NCBI RefSeq assembly: GCF_016907715.1
Contig: NZ_JAFBCM010000001.1
Coordinates: forward strand, 4,526,001-4,590,000
Origin: Tenggerimyces flavus
GTDB taxonomy: Bacteria > Actinomycetota > Actinomycetes > Propionibacteriales > Actinopolymorphaceae
DNA length: 64,000 bases
Direction of reading: 5' to 3'
Positions 48,036-56,767 of the stretch are shown here, piece after piece (position 1 is the stretch's first letter; the number at the start of each line of letters is the position of its first letter). The position numbers and the translations under genes were made by a program. The notes under the pieces are model-generated. The model worked only from the letters and a program-made list of their open reading frames with translations, made no database searches and was not told the DNA's origin.

Positions 48036-49024
48036 TGGACCGACTCGCTCCGGTGCCCGGTCGCGAGGTCCTCCAGCGCCAGCCGGTCGATCGACGCGGC
48101 GTCGGCTTCGGCGACGCGGATCGGCGTCACCGCGGTGACCGTCGACGTACGCCGACCGCCTTCGAGGACCGCGCGCTCACCGATGACCGCGCCCGGGCCG
48201 AGCTCGGTGATCGCCTTGCCGTCCACGTCGATCGCCACGACGCCGTCGAGCAGCAGGAACAGCCGGTCGTCGGGCTCGCCCTGCAGGATCAGCACCTCGC
48301 CCGCCTCGAGCCGCCGGATCCGCGGCTTGCGTCCGCCCCGCATGATCTTCGAGGAAAGTTCGCGTTCGAGCGCCGTCTCCGCCGCGGTGACGATGACCGG
48401 CGAGTCGGACGCGCCCCACGGCGTGTCCATGTCCTGGCTCATCCAGGTGGCGAAGTCGGTCGTGCCGGCCTTGGAGTCCAGCGTGCCATCCGCGTCGTAC
48501 ACCCAGTGCCGCGGGAACGGGCTCGCGCCGACGAGCTTGCCCTCCGCCAGCCCGTCCGCGTACAGCGTGATCGACAGTGTCGTCCACACCAGCGGCGACT
48601 GCAGACGGACGAACGGGGCCCGGTTGATCTTGCGCGGCAGCGGCACCGACGTACGCCCCCCGGCCGTCTGCGTCAGCCGGATCCAGCCGTCGCCGAGCTC
48701 CCGGTCGGCCCGGATCTCGGGGAGCTTCACGTTCGTGAACGTCGCGCCGAACGGTCCGACATGCACCTTCGAGATCCCCATCAGGCAGCCGCCGTCGACG
48801 CCGTGCGAGACCACCTTGCCGGACTCGTCGAACTCCGCCCACGCGCGCATCTGGTTGGCGAACCGGAACTTGCCGCCGACGCGCATGCCCTCGACGTCGG
48901 TGAGGATGTCCGGCGGCGGTTCGTCGTAATGTCCCAAACCCACCTCGAAGCCGGTTTTCATCATGCCTGTCACGGCCTCGGACGGGATCCACGAAACCGA
49001 TGTCACCTGCGTCTCGACGCGCAT
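48032..49024 (-). CDS. Protein with C-terminal cyclic nucleotide-binding domain
   Basis: 330 residues from ATG 49024 behind GGGGAGGAAC. Residues about 235-325 are a cyclic nucleotide-binding domain, with the phosphate-binding cassette GERAVLEGGRRTSTV keeping the conserved Glu and Arg. Residues 1-220 contain no DNA-binding or channel motif; the pattern KVHVGPFGATFTNVKLPEIR and LGASPFPRHWVYDADG suggest a beta-rich enzyme-like domain I do not recognise. It is divergent from a nucleotidyl cyclase (49189), making it a likely direct effector of that cyclase's product. Confidence 0.82.
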   Translation of the reverse strand: MRVETQVTSVSWIPSEAVTGMMKTGFEVGLGHYDEPPPDILTDVEGMRVGGKFRFANQMRAWAEFDESGKVVSHGVDGGCLMGISKVHVGPFGATFTNVKLPEIRADRELGDGWIRLTQTAGGRTSVPLPRKINRAPFVRLQSPLVWTTLSITLYADGLAEGKLVGASPFPRHWVYDADGTLDSKAGTTDFATWMSQDMDTPWGASDSPVIVTAAETALERELSSKIMRGGRKPRIRRLEAGEVLILQGEPDDRLFLLLDGVVAIDVDGKAITELGPGAVIGERAVLEGGRRTSTVTAVTPIRVAEADAASIDRLALEDLATGHRSESVQ

Positions 49025-49188
49025 CTTGTTCCTCCCCTGGGATGGTTCTCCTGGCGTCACGTTCGAACGTAGGCTTCTCCAGAGCCTCTGACGACCAGGA
49101 CAGCCGCAGAAGTCGGTGAGGCCAGCACCCCCACAGTTTCGTCCTGGCATCCCTTCAGCTCAGCCCTTTCTGAGAGTCCAATGCTGCT

Positions 49189-50502
49189 GTGGACGCCATT
49201 ACTGTGCTGCTCGCGGACGACAACCTGATCGTCCGCGAAGGCGTGCGCGCCCTCCTCGCGAGCGATCCGTCGGTCGAGGTGGTGGGGCTCGCCGCCGACT
49301 ACGACGAGCTCGTCGAACGAGCCATCGAACTGCATCCCCAGGTGCTCGTCACCGACATTCGGATGCCGCCGACGTTCCAGGAGGAGGGGATCGAGGCCGC
49401 GCGGTTCGTCCGCAAGCGGCTGCCCGGTACGGGGGTGGTCATCCTCAGCCAGTACGACGATCCCGACTACGCGATCCGCCTGCTCGAGGACGGCGCGGCC
49501 GGCTACGCGTACCTGCTCAAGGACCGGATCTCCGACCCCGGGCTGCTCGGCCAGGCGATCCGCGAGGTCGCGACCGGCGGCTCGTTGATCGACCCGCAGA
49601 TCGTCGCCGAGCTCGTCGCGCCGGCGCGCGACGACGGAGAACTCTCCACCCAGGAAGAGGATCTGCTCCGCCAGGTCGCCGAGGGGCGGCCGGTGAAGGC
49701 GATCGCGAACTCCCTCGGCGCCCCCGCCGAGGCGGTGAACGCCGAGATCGAACGGCTGTTCCTCGACCTCGCTCGAGGCGCGAGTGCCGGACGCGAGGGC
49801 GCGCTGCGCCGGCTTCGGATGCTGCACACCGCGATCCTGCGCCGCGAGGAACAGGGCGAGACGCTGTCCCGGCTGCTGCCCAGTGGGCTCGCCGAGAAGC
49901 TCCGGACCGACCGCGGCGCGACCGACCGTACCGAGCGCCTCGACGTCACCGTACTGATGTCCGATGTGCGTGGCTATTCGGGCATTGCTGAGAAAACCGA
50001 CCCAGTTGTCCTCGCAGGTCAGCTCAATACCCATCGGCGGGCCATGAATGGCGCCATCCTTGGCGAAGGAGGCACCGTCATGCAGTACGTCGGCGACGCG
50101 GTCATGGCGGTCTTCGGCGCGCCCAACCCGCAGGCCGACCACGCCGAGGCGGCTGTCCGGGCGGCGTGCCTGATGCACGAACAGCAGCGCGCTCTCGACC
50201 TGGAGTGGGCCGAGCGCGGGCTCGCCCCGTTCGGCCTCGGCATCGGTCTGGCGACCGGCGAGGTCGCGGCTGCCCTTTTGGGCAGCGATGAGCGTGTCGA
50301 GTACACGCTGGTCGGCGACACGGTAAACAACGCGCAGCGGTTCCAGGACCTGGCTCGGCCGGGCGGTACGACGGTCGCGGGCGAGAGCACCGTGCAGGCG
50401 CTCGCGGACAGCTCGAGGTGGTCGTCGCTCGGACCGCAGGCCCTGAAGAACCGGTCCGCGCCGATCATCGCGTTTCGCCTTCTGCGCAAGGAAGAGGGGT
50501 GA
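49189..50502 (+). CDS. Response regulator fused to a class III nucleotidyl cyclase
   Basis: 437 residues from GTG 49189. A receiver domain has phospho-acceptor Asp56 (VTDIRMPP) and KDRIS near its end. A short LuxR-like helical region (ELSTQEEDLLRQVAEGRPVKAIANSL) follows. The class III cyclase runs from about residue 250: metal-binding Asp259 (MSDVRGYSG) and Asp303 (YVGDAVMAVFG), and EYTLVGDTVNNAQRF with the class IIIb Thr and the transition-state Asn and Arg. The substrate-selecting Lys, four residues before Asp303, is Gln299 here, so the purine preference is uncertain. It would make cAMP or cGMP when phosphorylated, and the NarL-type kinase at 61660 is a candidate partner. Confidence 0.88.
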   Translation: MDAITVLLADDNLIVREGVRALLASDPSVEVVGLAADYDELVERAIELHPQVLVTDIRMPPTFQEEGIEAARFVRKRLPGTGVVILSQYDDPDYAIRLLEDGAAGYAYLLKDRISDPGLLGQAIREVATGGSLIDPQIVAELVAPARDDGELSTQEEDLLRQVAEGRPVKAIANSLGAPAEAVNAEIERLFLDLARGASAGREGALRRLRMLHTAILRREEQGETLSRLLPSGLAEKLRTDRGATDRTERLDVTVLMSDVRGYSGIAEKTDPVVLAGQLNTHRRAMNGAILGEGGTVMQYVGDAVMAVFGAPNPQADHAEAAVRAACLMHEQQRALDLEWAERGLAPFGLGIGLATGEVAAALLGSDERVEYTLVGDTVNNAQRFQDLARPGGTTVAGESTVQALADSSRWSSLGPQALKNRSAPIIAFRLLRKEEG

Positions 50503-50637
50503 GTGATCGTGAGCCTGGCGATTGCCTGGGCGGCACGTGCGGCAGGTCCGTTCGGCCTCTCCGTGTGGCGACCCGTGGACGTACGCATCGACGATGACGA
50601 GCAGTTTGGCGACGAATCATCAACGGAGGAAACCTGA
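50503..50637 (+). CDS. Small ORF between the cyclase and ABC ATPase genes
   Basis: 44 residues starting at GTG 50503, immediately after the cyclase stop and behind AGAGGGG. The N-terminal half is hydrophobic and may be a membrane or amphipathic segment (LAIAWAARAAGPFGLSVW); the C-terminal half is very acidic (RIDDDEQFGDESSTEET). Its stop overlaps the ATPase start as TGATG. Spacing on both sides argues for a real gene, but third-position GC (about 70%) is lower than in the neighbours. Function unknown. Confidence 0.5.
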   Translation: MIVSLAIAWAARAAGPFGLSVWRPVDVRIDDDEQFGDESSTEET

Positions 50638-51374
50638 TGTCCATCGAGCTGACCGAGCCCGCGCCAGAGACGGGGACCTCGAACGGCAACGCCCTCGCGC
50701 CGGCCGTCCGGGTCCGCGGTGCTCGCCGCACGTACACCGCCGAGCTGGCGCCCGTCCGCGCGCTGCGCGGCGTCGACTTCGACGTGATGCCCGGCGAGTT
50801 CGTCGCGGTGATGGGGCCGTCGGGCTGCGGCAAGTCGACGTTGCTCAACATCATCGCCGGCCTGGACACCCTCGACGACGGCACGGTCGAGGTCGCGGGT
50901 GAGCGGGTCGACGGGCGCGACCAGGACTGGCTCGCGAAGTTCCGCCGGCACCATGTCGGCTTCGTCTTCCAGTTCTTCAACCTGCTCGACGGGGTGTCGG
51001 CGTTGGAGAACCTCGTGCTGCCTGGCGTTCTCGGCGGTATGAAGCGCCGTGCGGCGGAGTCGCGAGCGCGCGACCTGCTCGACCTGCTCGGCCTCGGCGA
51101 CCGGACCGACCAGGTCCCGGCGGTGCTGTCCGGCGGCCAGCGCCAGCGCCTCGCGATCGCGCGGGCGTTGGTGAACGAGCCCGGCCTGTTGCTCGCCGAC
51201 GAGCCGACGGGCGCGTTGGACAGTGAAGGTGGGTTGGAGATCCTCGAGCTGTTCCGCCGGCTGCACGACGACGGTCAGACGATCGTGATGGTCACCCACT
51301 CCGCCGACGTCGCCGCCGGCGCCAGCCGCGCGGTGAAGATGCGCGACGGCCGCGTCCAAGACGCGGGGGAGTGA
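50637..51374 (+). CDS. ABC transporter ATPase of the FtsX/MacB type
   Basis: 245 residues from ATG 50637 behind GGAGGAAAC. Walker A MGPSGCGKSTLL, Q-loop FVFQFFNLLDGVSALENLVLP, signature LSGGQRQRLAIARAL, Walker B LLLADEPTGALD and the H-loop HSADV are complete. The ATPase is of the LolD/MacB family that powers FtsX-like permeases. It is the only ATPase gene beside four such permeases downstream, so it probably serves all of them, perhaps in different pairs. Confidence 0.92.
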   Translation: MSIELTEPAPETGTSNGNALAPAVRVRGARRTYTAELAPVRALRGVDFDVMPGEFVAVMGPSGCGKSTLLNIIAGLDTLDDGTVEVAGERVDGRDQDWLAKFRRHHVGFVFQFFNLLDGVSALENLVLPGVLGGMKRRAAESRARDLLDLLGLGDRTDQVPAVLSGGQRQRLAIARALVNEPGLLLADEPTGALDSEGGLEILELFRRLHDDGQTIVMVTHSADVAAGASRAVKMRDGRVQDAGE

Positions 51375-51417
51375 CACAGGCGCCATGACCAGCAGGCGAG
51401 GTAGACCCGAGGCACCG

Positions 51418-51566
51418 CGCTCGGCGGGGTCGGCTTCCGGGGGCCGAGGACGGCTCTCCGGCCGAAGGCCGCCGTCTGTCGCCGCAGGGTCACCCGATGC
51501 CGCCGAGCACCGCGACCCGACGCCGGGGAGGCCGCCCGCGGCCGACACGTGCGAGTGGTCGCCATG
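51418..51566 (+). repeat. 149-bp intergenic repeat R1
   Basis: Begins CGCTCGGCGGGGTCGGCTTC and ends GTCGCCATG, so its last three bases are the start codon of the first permease. Internal nested hairpin: ACGGC...GGCC-GAA-GGCC-GCCGT. Confidence 0.88.
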
Positions 51567-53981
51567 AACTCAGTGGTTTTTGCCCAGGGCTGGTTGCGGA
51601 TCGACCTGCGCCGCCGGTGGCGGTCGTTGGTCGTGCTGGCGCTGCTGCTCGCGTTCGCCACCGCGACCGTCCTCACCGCGGTCGCCGGGGCGCGACGCGG
51701 CGCGACGGCGGGCGACCGGTTGCTGGCGCAGACGTTGCCCGCCGACCTGCTCGTGCTGCCCAACCAGCCTGGCTTCAACTGGGACAACGTCCGTGCCCTG
51801 CCGTCGGTCGAGGCGGTGGCCGAGTTTCCCGTCAACGGGTTCGAGGTCGTGGGCTTCCCGGCGGAGGACAACGTGGCCGGGTTCCCGCCCGGCGGGCCTG
51901 AGGTTTTTCGCACGATCGAGAAGCCCGTCGTCATCGACGGCGAGCTCGCGGACCTCACGCGGCCCGACGAGGTCATGGTGACGCCGTACTTCGTGAAGAA
52001 CTACGGCCTCGGGGTCGGCGACGATCTCCAGCTGCGCCTGTTCAAGCCCGAGACGGCCGAGGCGGCCTGGGGGAACTACGAGGTCGCGCCGGACGGGCCT
52101 ACGATCCAGGCCCGGATCGTCGGGGTCATCCGATCGCCGTGGCACACCGATCACGTGGGTGCCCCGGGAATGGTGATCCCCTCGCCCGCCCTGTTCGCGG
52201 AGTACCGACCGAACCTCGTGGGCAAGAGCGGAAAGATCGTCCCGGTCAACGCGCTGGTGCGGTTGAAGGGCGGCGACGCGGCCTTGCCGGTGTTCCGCCA
52301 GCAGCTCATCGCCCTGACCAAGCGGAGCGACATCGACATCCGCGTCCAGAACGCCGAGTTCTCGAAGGCTCGGACGACGAACCAGTTCGAAAGCCTGTGC
52401 CTGCTCGCGTTCGGGCTCGCCGCCCTCCTCGCGGCTGGGTTCCTCGTCGGTCCGGCACTGGCCCGCTACACCGGCGCGACGGTCGCCGATCTGCAGTCCC
52501 TGCGCGCGACGGGCCTCACCCGGCGGCAGGGCGCGGTCGCCGCCAGCCTCGGTCCGGCGATCGCCGCGGTGGTGGGTGCGACGATCGGGGTCGGTGGCGC
52601 AGTGGCGTTGTCGCCGTTGATGCCGATCGGTGCCGCTGGTTACGCCGAACCGGCGCCCGGCCTGGACGTCGACTGGTGGATCCTCGCCCCAGGATGGGCG
52701 CTCGCGATCGTCATCGCGGTCGCCGGAACGGTCGGCACGGCGTACCTTGCGTTCGCCTCGAACGAGTTCGCGGTCGCTCCGCCGCGGTCCGCGATCGCCC
52801 GTGCCGCCGCACGACTGGGCCTTCCGGTCGCAATGGTGGTCGGCTCCCGCTTCGCGCTCGAGCCGGGGCGCGGACGCAGCGCGGTCCCCGTTCGGCCGGC
52901 GATCGTCGGAGCGATCGCTGGCGTGCTCGGTGTCCTTGCCGCGTTGACGTTCGCGGCCGGTGTCAACGACGCGGCGAGCAACCCGCGCCGGTTTGGGGTG
53001 ACCTACGAGGGCGTCGGCGTCTTCGGAATCGGCGGCAACGATGGGCCCTCGGACCAGATCCTGGCGAGCTGGGCCAAGGATCCGGACGTCGTCGGTCTCA
53101 TCGACGCGCGGATCGCTGTGGCCGAGTCGGACAAGGTCTCGGTGACGCTGTTCAGCTACGCGCCGGTCAAGGGTCACGTCGAAACCGTTCTGACCGACGG
53201 TCGGATGCCGCGGACCGCGGACGAGGTGGTGCTGGCGCCGGACACCGCGAAGGCCGCCGGTGCGAGCGTGGGGAGCACGATCGTCCTCACCGGCAGCAAG
53301 CCGACCGCGCGCACGATGACGGTGACCGGGATCGGGTTCGTTCCCGAGGCAGCGCACAACGGCTACGCGGACGGCGGTTGGGTCACTGGGCCGGGCTACT
53401 ACGCGCTGTTCGAGAATGGGTCCAAGTACCACGCCTCGCTCGCGGACTTCCGCGGTGGCGTCGACCTCGAAGCCGTGCAGGCTCGGATCCGGAAGGACGC
53501 CGGTGCCGCGGTGAAAGGCGGCGAGGACTTCGGGTTCGACGCTCCCACGATCCCGTACCAGCTGATGCTGATCCGCGACGTGCAGGTGCTGCCGATCGCG
53601 CTCGGCGCGTTCCTCGCGGTGCTCGCGATGGGTGCGGTGGGGCACGCGCTGGCGACCGGCGTACGTCGGCGGCGGCACGACGTCGCGGTGCTGCGGGCCG
53701 TCGGCATGACGCCGTGGCAGTCGCGCGCTGTCGTGATCACGCAGGCCTCGCTGCTCGCGTTGATCGGCGTGCTGGTGGGGGTTCCGATCGGGTTCGTGCT
53801 CGGCCGCTCGCTGTGGCGGATGGTCGCCGACCTGATGCCGTTCGCGTACGCCCCGCCGGCGGTGTTGCTGGCCGTCCTGCTCTGTCTCCCGATCGCCGTC
53901 CTGCTGGCGAACCTGCTCGCCGCCTGGCCCGGCCACCGCGCCGCCCGCCTCCAGGTCGGCCACACCCTCCGGGCCGAATGA
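51564..53981 (+). CDS. FtsX-like ABC permease 1
   Basis: 805 residues from ATG 51564, the last codon of repeat R1. A first membrane helix after WLRIDLRRRWRSLVVLALL, a large extracytoplasmic region, a central helix block (about residues 280-470) and a C-terminal FtsX helix set (about 670-800, including RRRRHDVAVLRAVGMTPWQSRAVVITQASLLALIGVLVGVP). The N-terminal phrase RWRSLVV is shared by all four permeases of the operon. Such proteins extract or export lipids, lipoproteins or peptides; the substrate is unknown. The ATPase is encoded just upstream. Confidence 0.88.
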   Translation: MNSVVFAQGWLRIDLRRRWRSLVVLALLLAFATATVLTAVAGARRGATAGDRLLAQTLPADLLVLPNQPGFNWDNVRALPSVEAVAEFPVNGFEVVGFPAEDNVAGFPPGGPEVFRTIEKPVVIDGELADLTRPDEVMVTPYFVKNYGLGVGDDLQLRLFKPETAEAAWGNYEVAPDGPTIQARIVGVIRSPWHTDHVGAPGMVIPSPALFAEYRPNLVGKSGKIVPVNALVRLKGGDAALPVFRQQLIALTKRSDIDIRVQNAEFSKARTTNQFESLCLLAFGLAALLAAGFLVGPALARYTGATVADLQSLRATGLTRRQGAVAASLGPAIAAVVGATIGVGGAVALSPLMPIGAAGYAEPAPGLDVDWWILAPGWALAIVIAVAGTVGTAYLAFASNEFAVAPPRSAIARAAARLGLPVAMVVGSRFALEPGRGRSAVPVRPAIVGAIAGVLGVLAALTFAAGVNDAASNPRRFGVTYEGVGVFGIGGNDGPSDQILASWAKDPDVVGLIDARIAVAESDKVSVTLFSYAPVKGHVETVLTDGRMPRTADEVVLAPDTAKAAGASVGSTIVLTGSKPTARTMTVTGIGFVPEAAHNGYADGGWVTGPGYYALFENGSKYHASLADFRGGVDLEAVQARIRKDAGAAVKGGEDFGFDAPTIPYQLMLIRDVQVLPIALGAFLAVLAMGAVGHALATGVRRRRHDVAVLRAVGMTPWQSRAVVITQASLLALIGVLVGVPIGFVLGRSLWRMVADLMPFAYAPPAVLLAVLLCLPIAVLLANLLAAWPGHRAARLQVGHTLRAE

Positions 53982-54003
53982 TGGTGACCAACATCAGCCA
54001 GCA

Positions 54004-54152
54004 CGCTCGGCGGCGTCGGCTTCCGGGGTCCGAGGACGGCCCTTCCGGCCGAAGGCCCCGTCTGTCGCCACAGGGCCACCCGGCGCCGCCGAGCACCGCG
54101 ACCCGAAGCCGTGGAGGCCGCCAGCGGCCGACACGTGCGAGCGGTCGCCATG
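54004..54152 (+). repeat. 149-bp intergenic repeat R2
   Basis: Begins CGCTCGGCGGCGTCGGCTTC and ends GTCGCCATG. More diverged than the others (GCCCTTCCGGCCGAAGGCCCC in the hairpin region). It sits between permeases 1 and 2. Confidence 0.85.
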
Positions 54153-54169
54153 AGTGCAGGGCGGAGTAG

Positions 54170-56575
54170 ATGAGTCTTCTCCTGCTCTGGCTGCGGATCG
54201 ACCTCCGGCAGCACTGGCGTTCGCTGGTCGTGCTCGGTCTGCTGGTGGCGATCGCCGCGGGCATCGTGCTGGCCTCCGTCGCCGGGGCGCTTCGTGGTTC
54301 GACCGCGCTCGACCGGTTGCTCGCGCAGACGTTGCCGGCGACCGCCATCGTGCGCCCGAGCGGTCCGGTCGAGGTCGAGCGGATCCGTGCGCTGCCACAG
54401 GTCGCGGCATCGTCGACCTTCAACGGGTACACGGGATTCGGCATCGACGAGGTGCCCGGGCAGACCGTCGGCCTGTACGTGCCGGCGGACTCCGACGCGA
54501 TGCGTACGATCGAGCGCCCGGCAGTCCTGGCCGGCAGGCTCGCCGACCCGACCATGGCCGATGAGGCCGTCGTCACCGAGCGCTTCGTCCAGACGCACGG
54601 CCTCGGGGTCGGCGACTCGGTCACGCTCCGCCTGTTCCTCCAGGAGGAGGTCACCACCGGAGTGTCCGGCGTCCGCTCGGTGACCCCACCGCGGCCAGGC
54701 GGTCCGACGGTTCCGGTCCGCATCGTCGGCGTCGTCCGCTCGACCTGGTTCGGCGACAGCGTCGACTCGACCGGCCAGCTCACCCCGTCGGTCGGCGTGT
54801 TCCAGCGTTACCGGGAGAACTTCGTCGACAAGGACGAATCCGAGGTCGTGTGGAACCTGATCGTCCGCTTGCACGGGGGCGAGGCCGCGATCCCGGACTT
54901 CCGCCGTGCACTCGACCAGCTGGAGCTGAAGACGCCGTACGAGCTCGACGACCGCGCCGCCGAGTTGGCGCACATCCGGGAGGTCGTCCGGTTCGAGAGC
55001 AGCTGGTTGGTCGTGTTCGGCCTGTGTGCGTTGCTCGTCGGGGGCGCACTGGTGGGCCAGGCCGTCGTCCGTACGACGCAGCGAGCGGTCCTCGAGCTCG
55101 AGCCACTCCGCGCGGTCGGGCTGCAACGGACGCAGCTCGTCGCTCTCGCCGGCGTCGTTCCCGCACTCGTCGCGGTGGCCGGAGCCGTCCTCGGCGCCGC
55201 CGCCGCGGTCGCGGTGTCGGGCTGGTTCCCGTTCGGTACGGCTGCCGACTACGAGCCGTCGCCCGGACTCCACGCGGACGCGCTCGTTCTCGCCGTCGGT
55301 CTGCTGCTCGTTCCGCTGCTGGTGTACGCCGGCGCGGCGCTCGCCGGCATCCTGCTGCTGTACCGGCCCTTGCCCGCAAGGCGACTGCGCAGCTCGACGC
55401 TCGCGCGGGCGGCCGCGCGTGCGGGTCTCGCCGTTCCCGTCGTGATCGGCGTTCGGCTCGCCCTGGAGCCCGAACGCATCCGCGGCACCATCCTGCGGCC
55501 CGCCATCGGAGGGGCGATGGTCGGCGTCCTCGGTGTCGTCGCGGCGACGTTGTTCGCCGTGGGAGTCGCCGACGCCGCCGAGCGCCCGGAGCGGTTCGGC
55601 CAGCGCTACCAGGCCATGCTCGGCTTCGGCCACACCGGCAAGGACCTGGCCGACCCGGTGGCACTGATCGACATCGTCGAGAAGGACCCGGACGTGCTGC
55701 GCGTCGTCGATGCCCGCTTCGCCGTCGCGGGTGCGGGGTCGTCGACCGTGATCACGTTCGGGATGCCGGTCGAGGAGCATGGTGCGCTCGTCGTCGACCG
55801 GGGTGTGCCGCCGGGCGCCACGTACGAGGTGCTGCTCGCTCCCAAGGCCGCCGAACGGTTCGGTGCCGACGTCGGCTCGACCGTGCCGCTGGACGGCGAC
55901 AAGGGCACGAAGGAGCTCCTCGTCACCGGCATCGGCTTCGTGCCGGAGACCGAGTACAACGGCTACAGCGACGGCGCGGTGGTCACGCCCGACGGCTACA
56001 AGGCGCTGTTCACGGGATTCGTCAACCACGTGGCGTTCCTCAGCCTGCGACCTGGAGGAGATCTGCAGGCCGTGTCGGACCGGATGTACGCGGCGGCCAA
56101 GGGCAAGACGGACACCAGACAGGCGTACGTCACGCCGATGCCGCCACCGCAACAGCTCGCCGAGATCCGCAACGTCCGGCTGCTGCCGATCGGACTCGGC
56201 CTGTTCCTCGGGCTGTTCGCGGTCAGCGCGGTCGCACACGCGTTGACCAAGGCCGTCCGGCATCGCCGGCGTGAGCTCGGTGTGCTGCGCGCGGTGGGGA
56301 TGACGCCGTGGCAGACGCGCAGCGTGGTCGTGACCCAGGCGTCGGTGCTCGCGGTCGTCGGCGTGCTCGTCGGCGTACCGCTCGGCATCGTGCTGGGACG
56401 CACGGTGTGGCGCATGGTCGCGCAGCTGATGCCGCTCGCGTACGTTCCGCCGACCGCGTTGTGGGTCGTGCTCCTCAGCGTCCCGGTCGCGCTGCTCGTC
56501 GCGACCCTGCTGGCAGCACTGCCCGGAGCCCGGGCCGCACGACTTCCATTAGGCCAGATTCTGAGAGCGGAGTGA
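54170..56575 (+). CDS. FtsX-like ABC permease 2
   Basis: 801 residues from ATG 54170 with GGAG just before. The same layout as permease 1: LWLRIDLRQHWRSLVVLGLLV start, long outer region, central helices, and the C-terminal FtsX helices (HRRRELGVLRAVGMTPWQTRSVVVTQASVLAVVGVLVGVPLG). The outer region has diverged most, suggesting different substrates or partners. Repeats R2 and R3 flank it, so recombination between them could remove exactly this gene. Confidence 0.88.
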   Translation: MSLLLLWLRIDLRQHWRSLVVLGLLVAIAAGIVLASVAGALRGSTALDRLLAQTLPATAIVRPSGPVEVERIRALPQVAASSTFNGYTGFGIDEVPGQTVGLYVPADSDAMRTIERPAVLAGRLADPTMADEAVVTERFVQTHGLGVGDSVTLRLFLQEEVTTGVSGVRSVTPPRPGGPTVPVRIVGVVRSTWFGDSVDSTGQLTPSVGVFQRYRENFVDKDESEVVWNLIVRLHGGEAAIPDFRRALDQLELKTPYELDDRAAELAHIREVVRFESSWLVVFGLCALLVGGALVGQAVVRTTQRAVLELEPLRAVGLQRTQLVALAGVVPALVAVAGAVLGAAAAVAVSGWFPFGTAADYEPSPGLHADALVLAVGLLLVPLLVYAGAALAGILLLYRPLPARRLRSSTLARAAARAGLAVPVVIGVRLALEPERIRGTILRPAIGGAMVGVLGVVAATLFAVGVADAAERPERFGQRYQAMLGFGHTGKDLADPVALIDIVEKDPDVLRVVDARFAVAGAGSSTVITFGMPVEEHGALVVDRGVPPGATYEVLLAPKAAERFGADVGSTVPLDGDKGTKELLVTGIGFVPETEYNGYSDGAVVTPDGYKALFTGFVNHVAFLSLRPGGDLQAVSDRMYAAAKGKTDTRQAYVTPMPPPQQLAEIRNVRLLPIGLGLFLGLFAVSAVAHALTKAVRHRRRELGVLRAVGMTPWQTRSVVVTQASVLAVVGVLVGVPLGIVLGRTVWRMVAQLMPLAYVPPTALWVVLLSVPVALLVATLLAALPGARAARLPLGQILRAE

Positions 56576-56590
56576 CATGAGAAACCACCA

Positions 56591-56740
56591 CGCTCGGCGG
56601 CGCCGGCTTCCGGGGGCCGAGGACGGCTCTTCCGGCCGAAGGCCGCCGTCTGTCGCCGCAGGGTCACCCGGCGGCGTCGAGCACCGCGACCCGATGCCGG
56701 GGAGGCCGTCCACGGCCGACACGTGCGAGCGGTCGCCATG
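56591..56740 (+). repeat. 150-bp intergenic repeat R3
   Basis: Preceded by the same GAAACCACCA as R4. Begins CGCTCGGCGGCGCCGGCTTC and ends GTCGCCATG. It sits between permeases 2 and 3, whose start codon is 28 bases further on. Confidence 0.88.
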
Positions 56741-56767
56741 GGCACGGCTGAGGGCGCGGAGTAGGGG

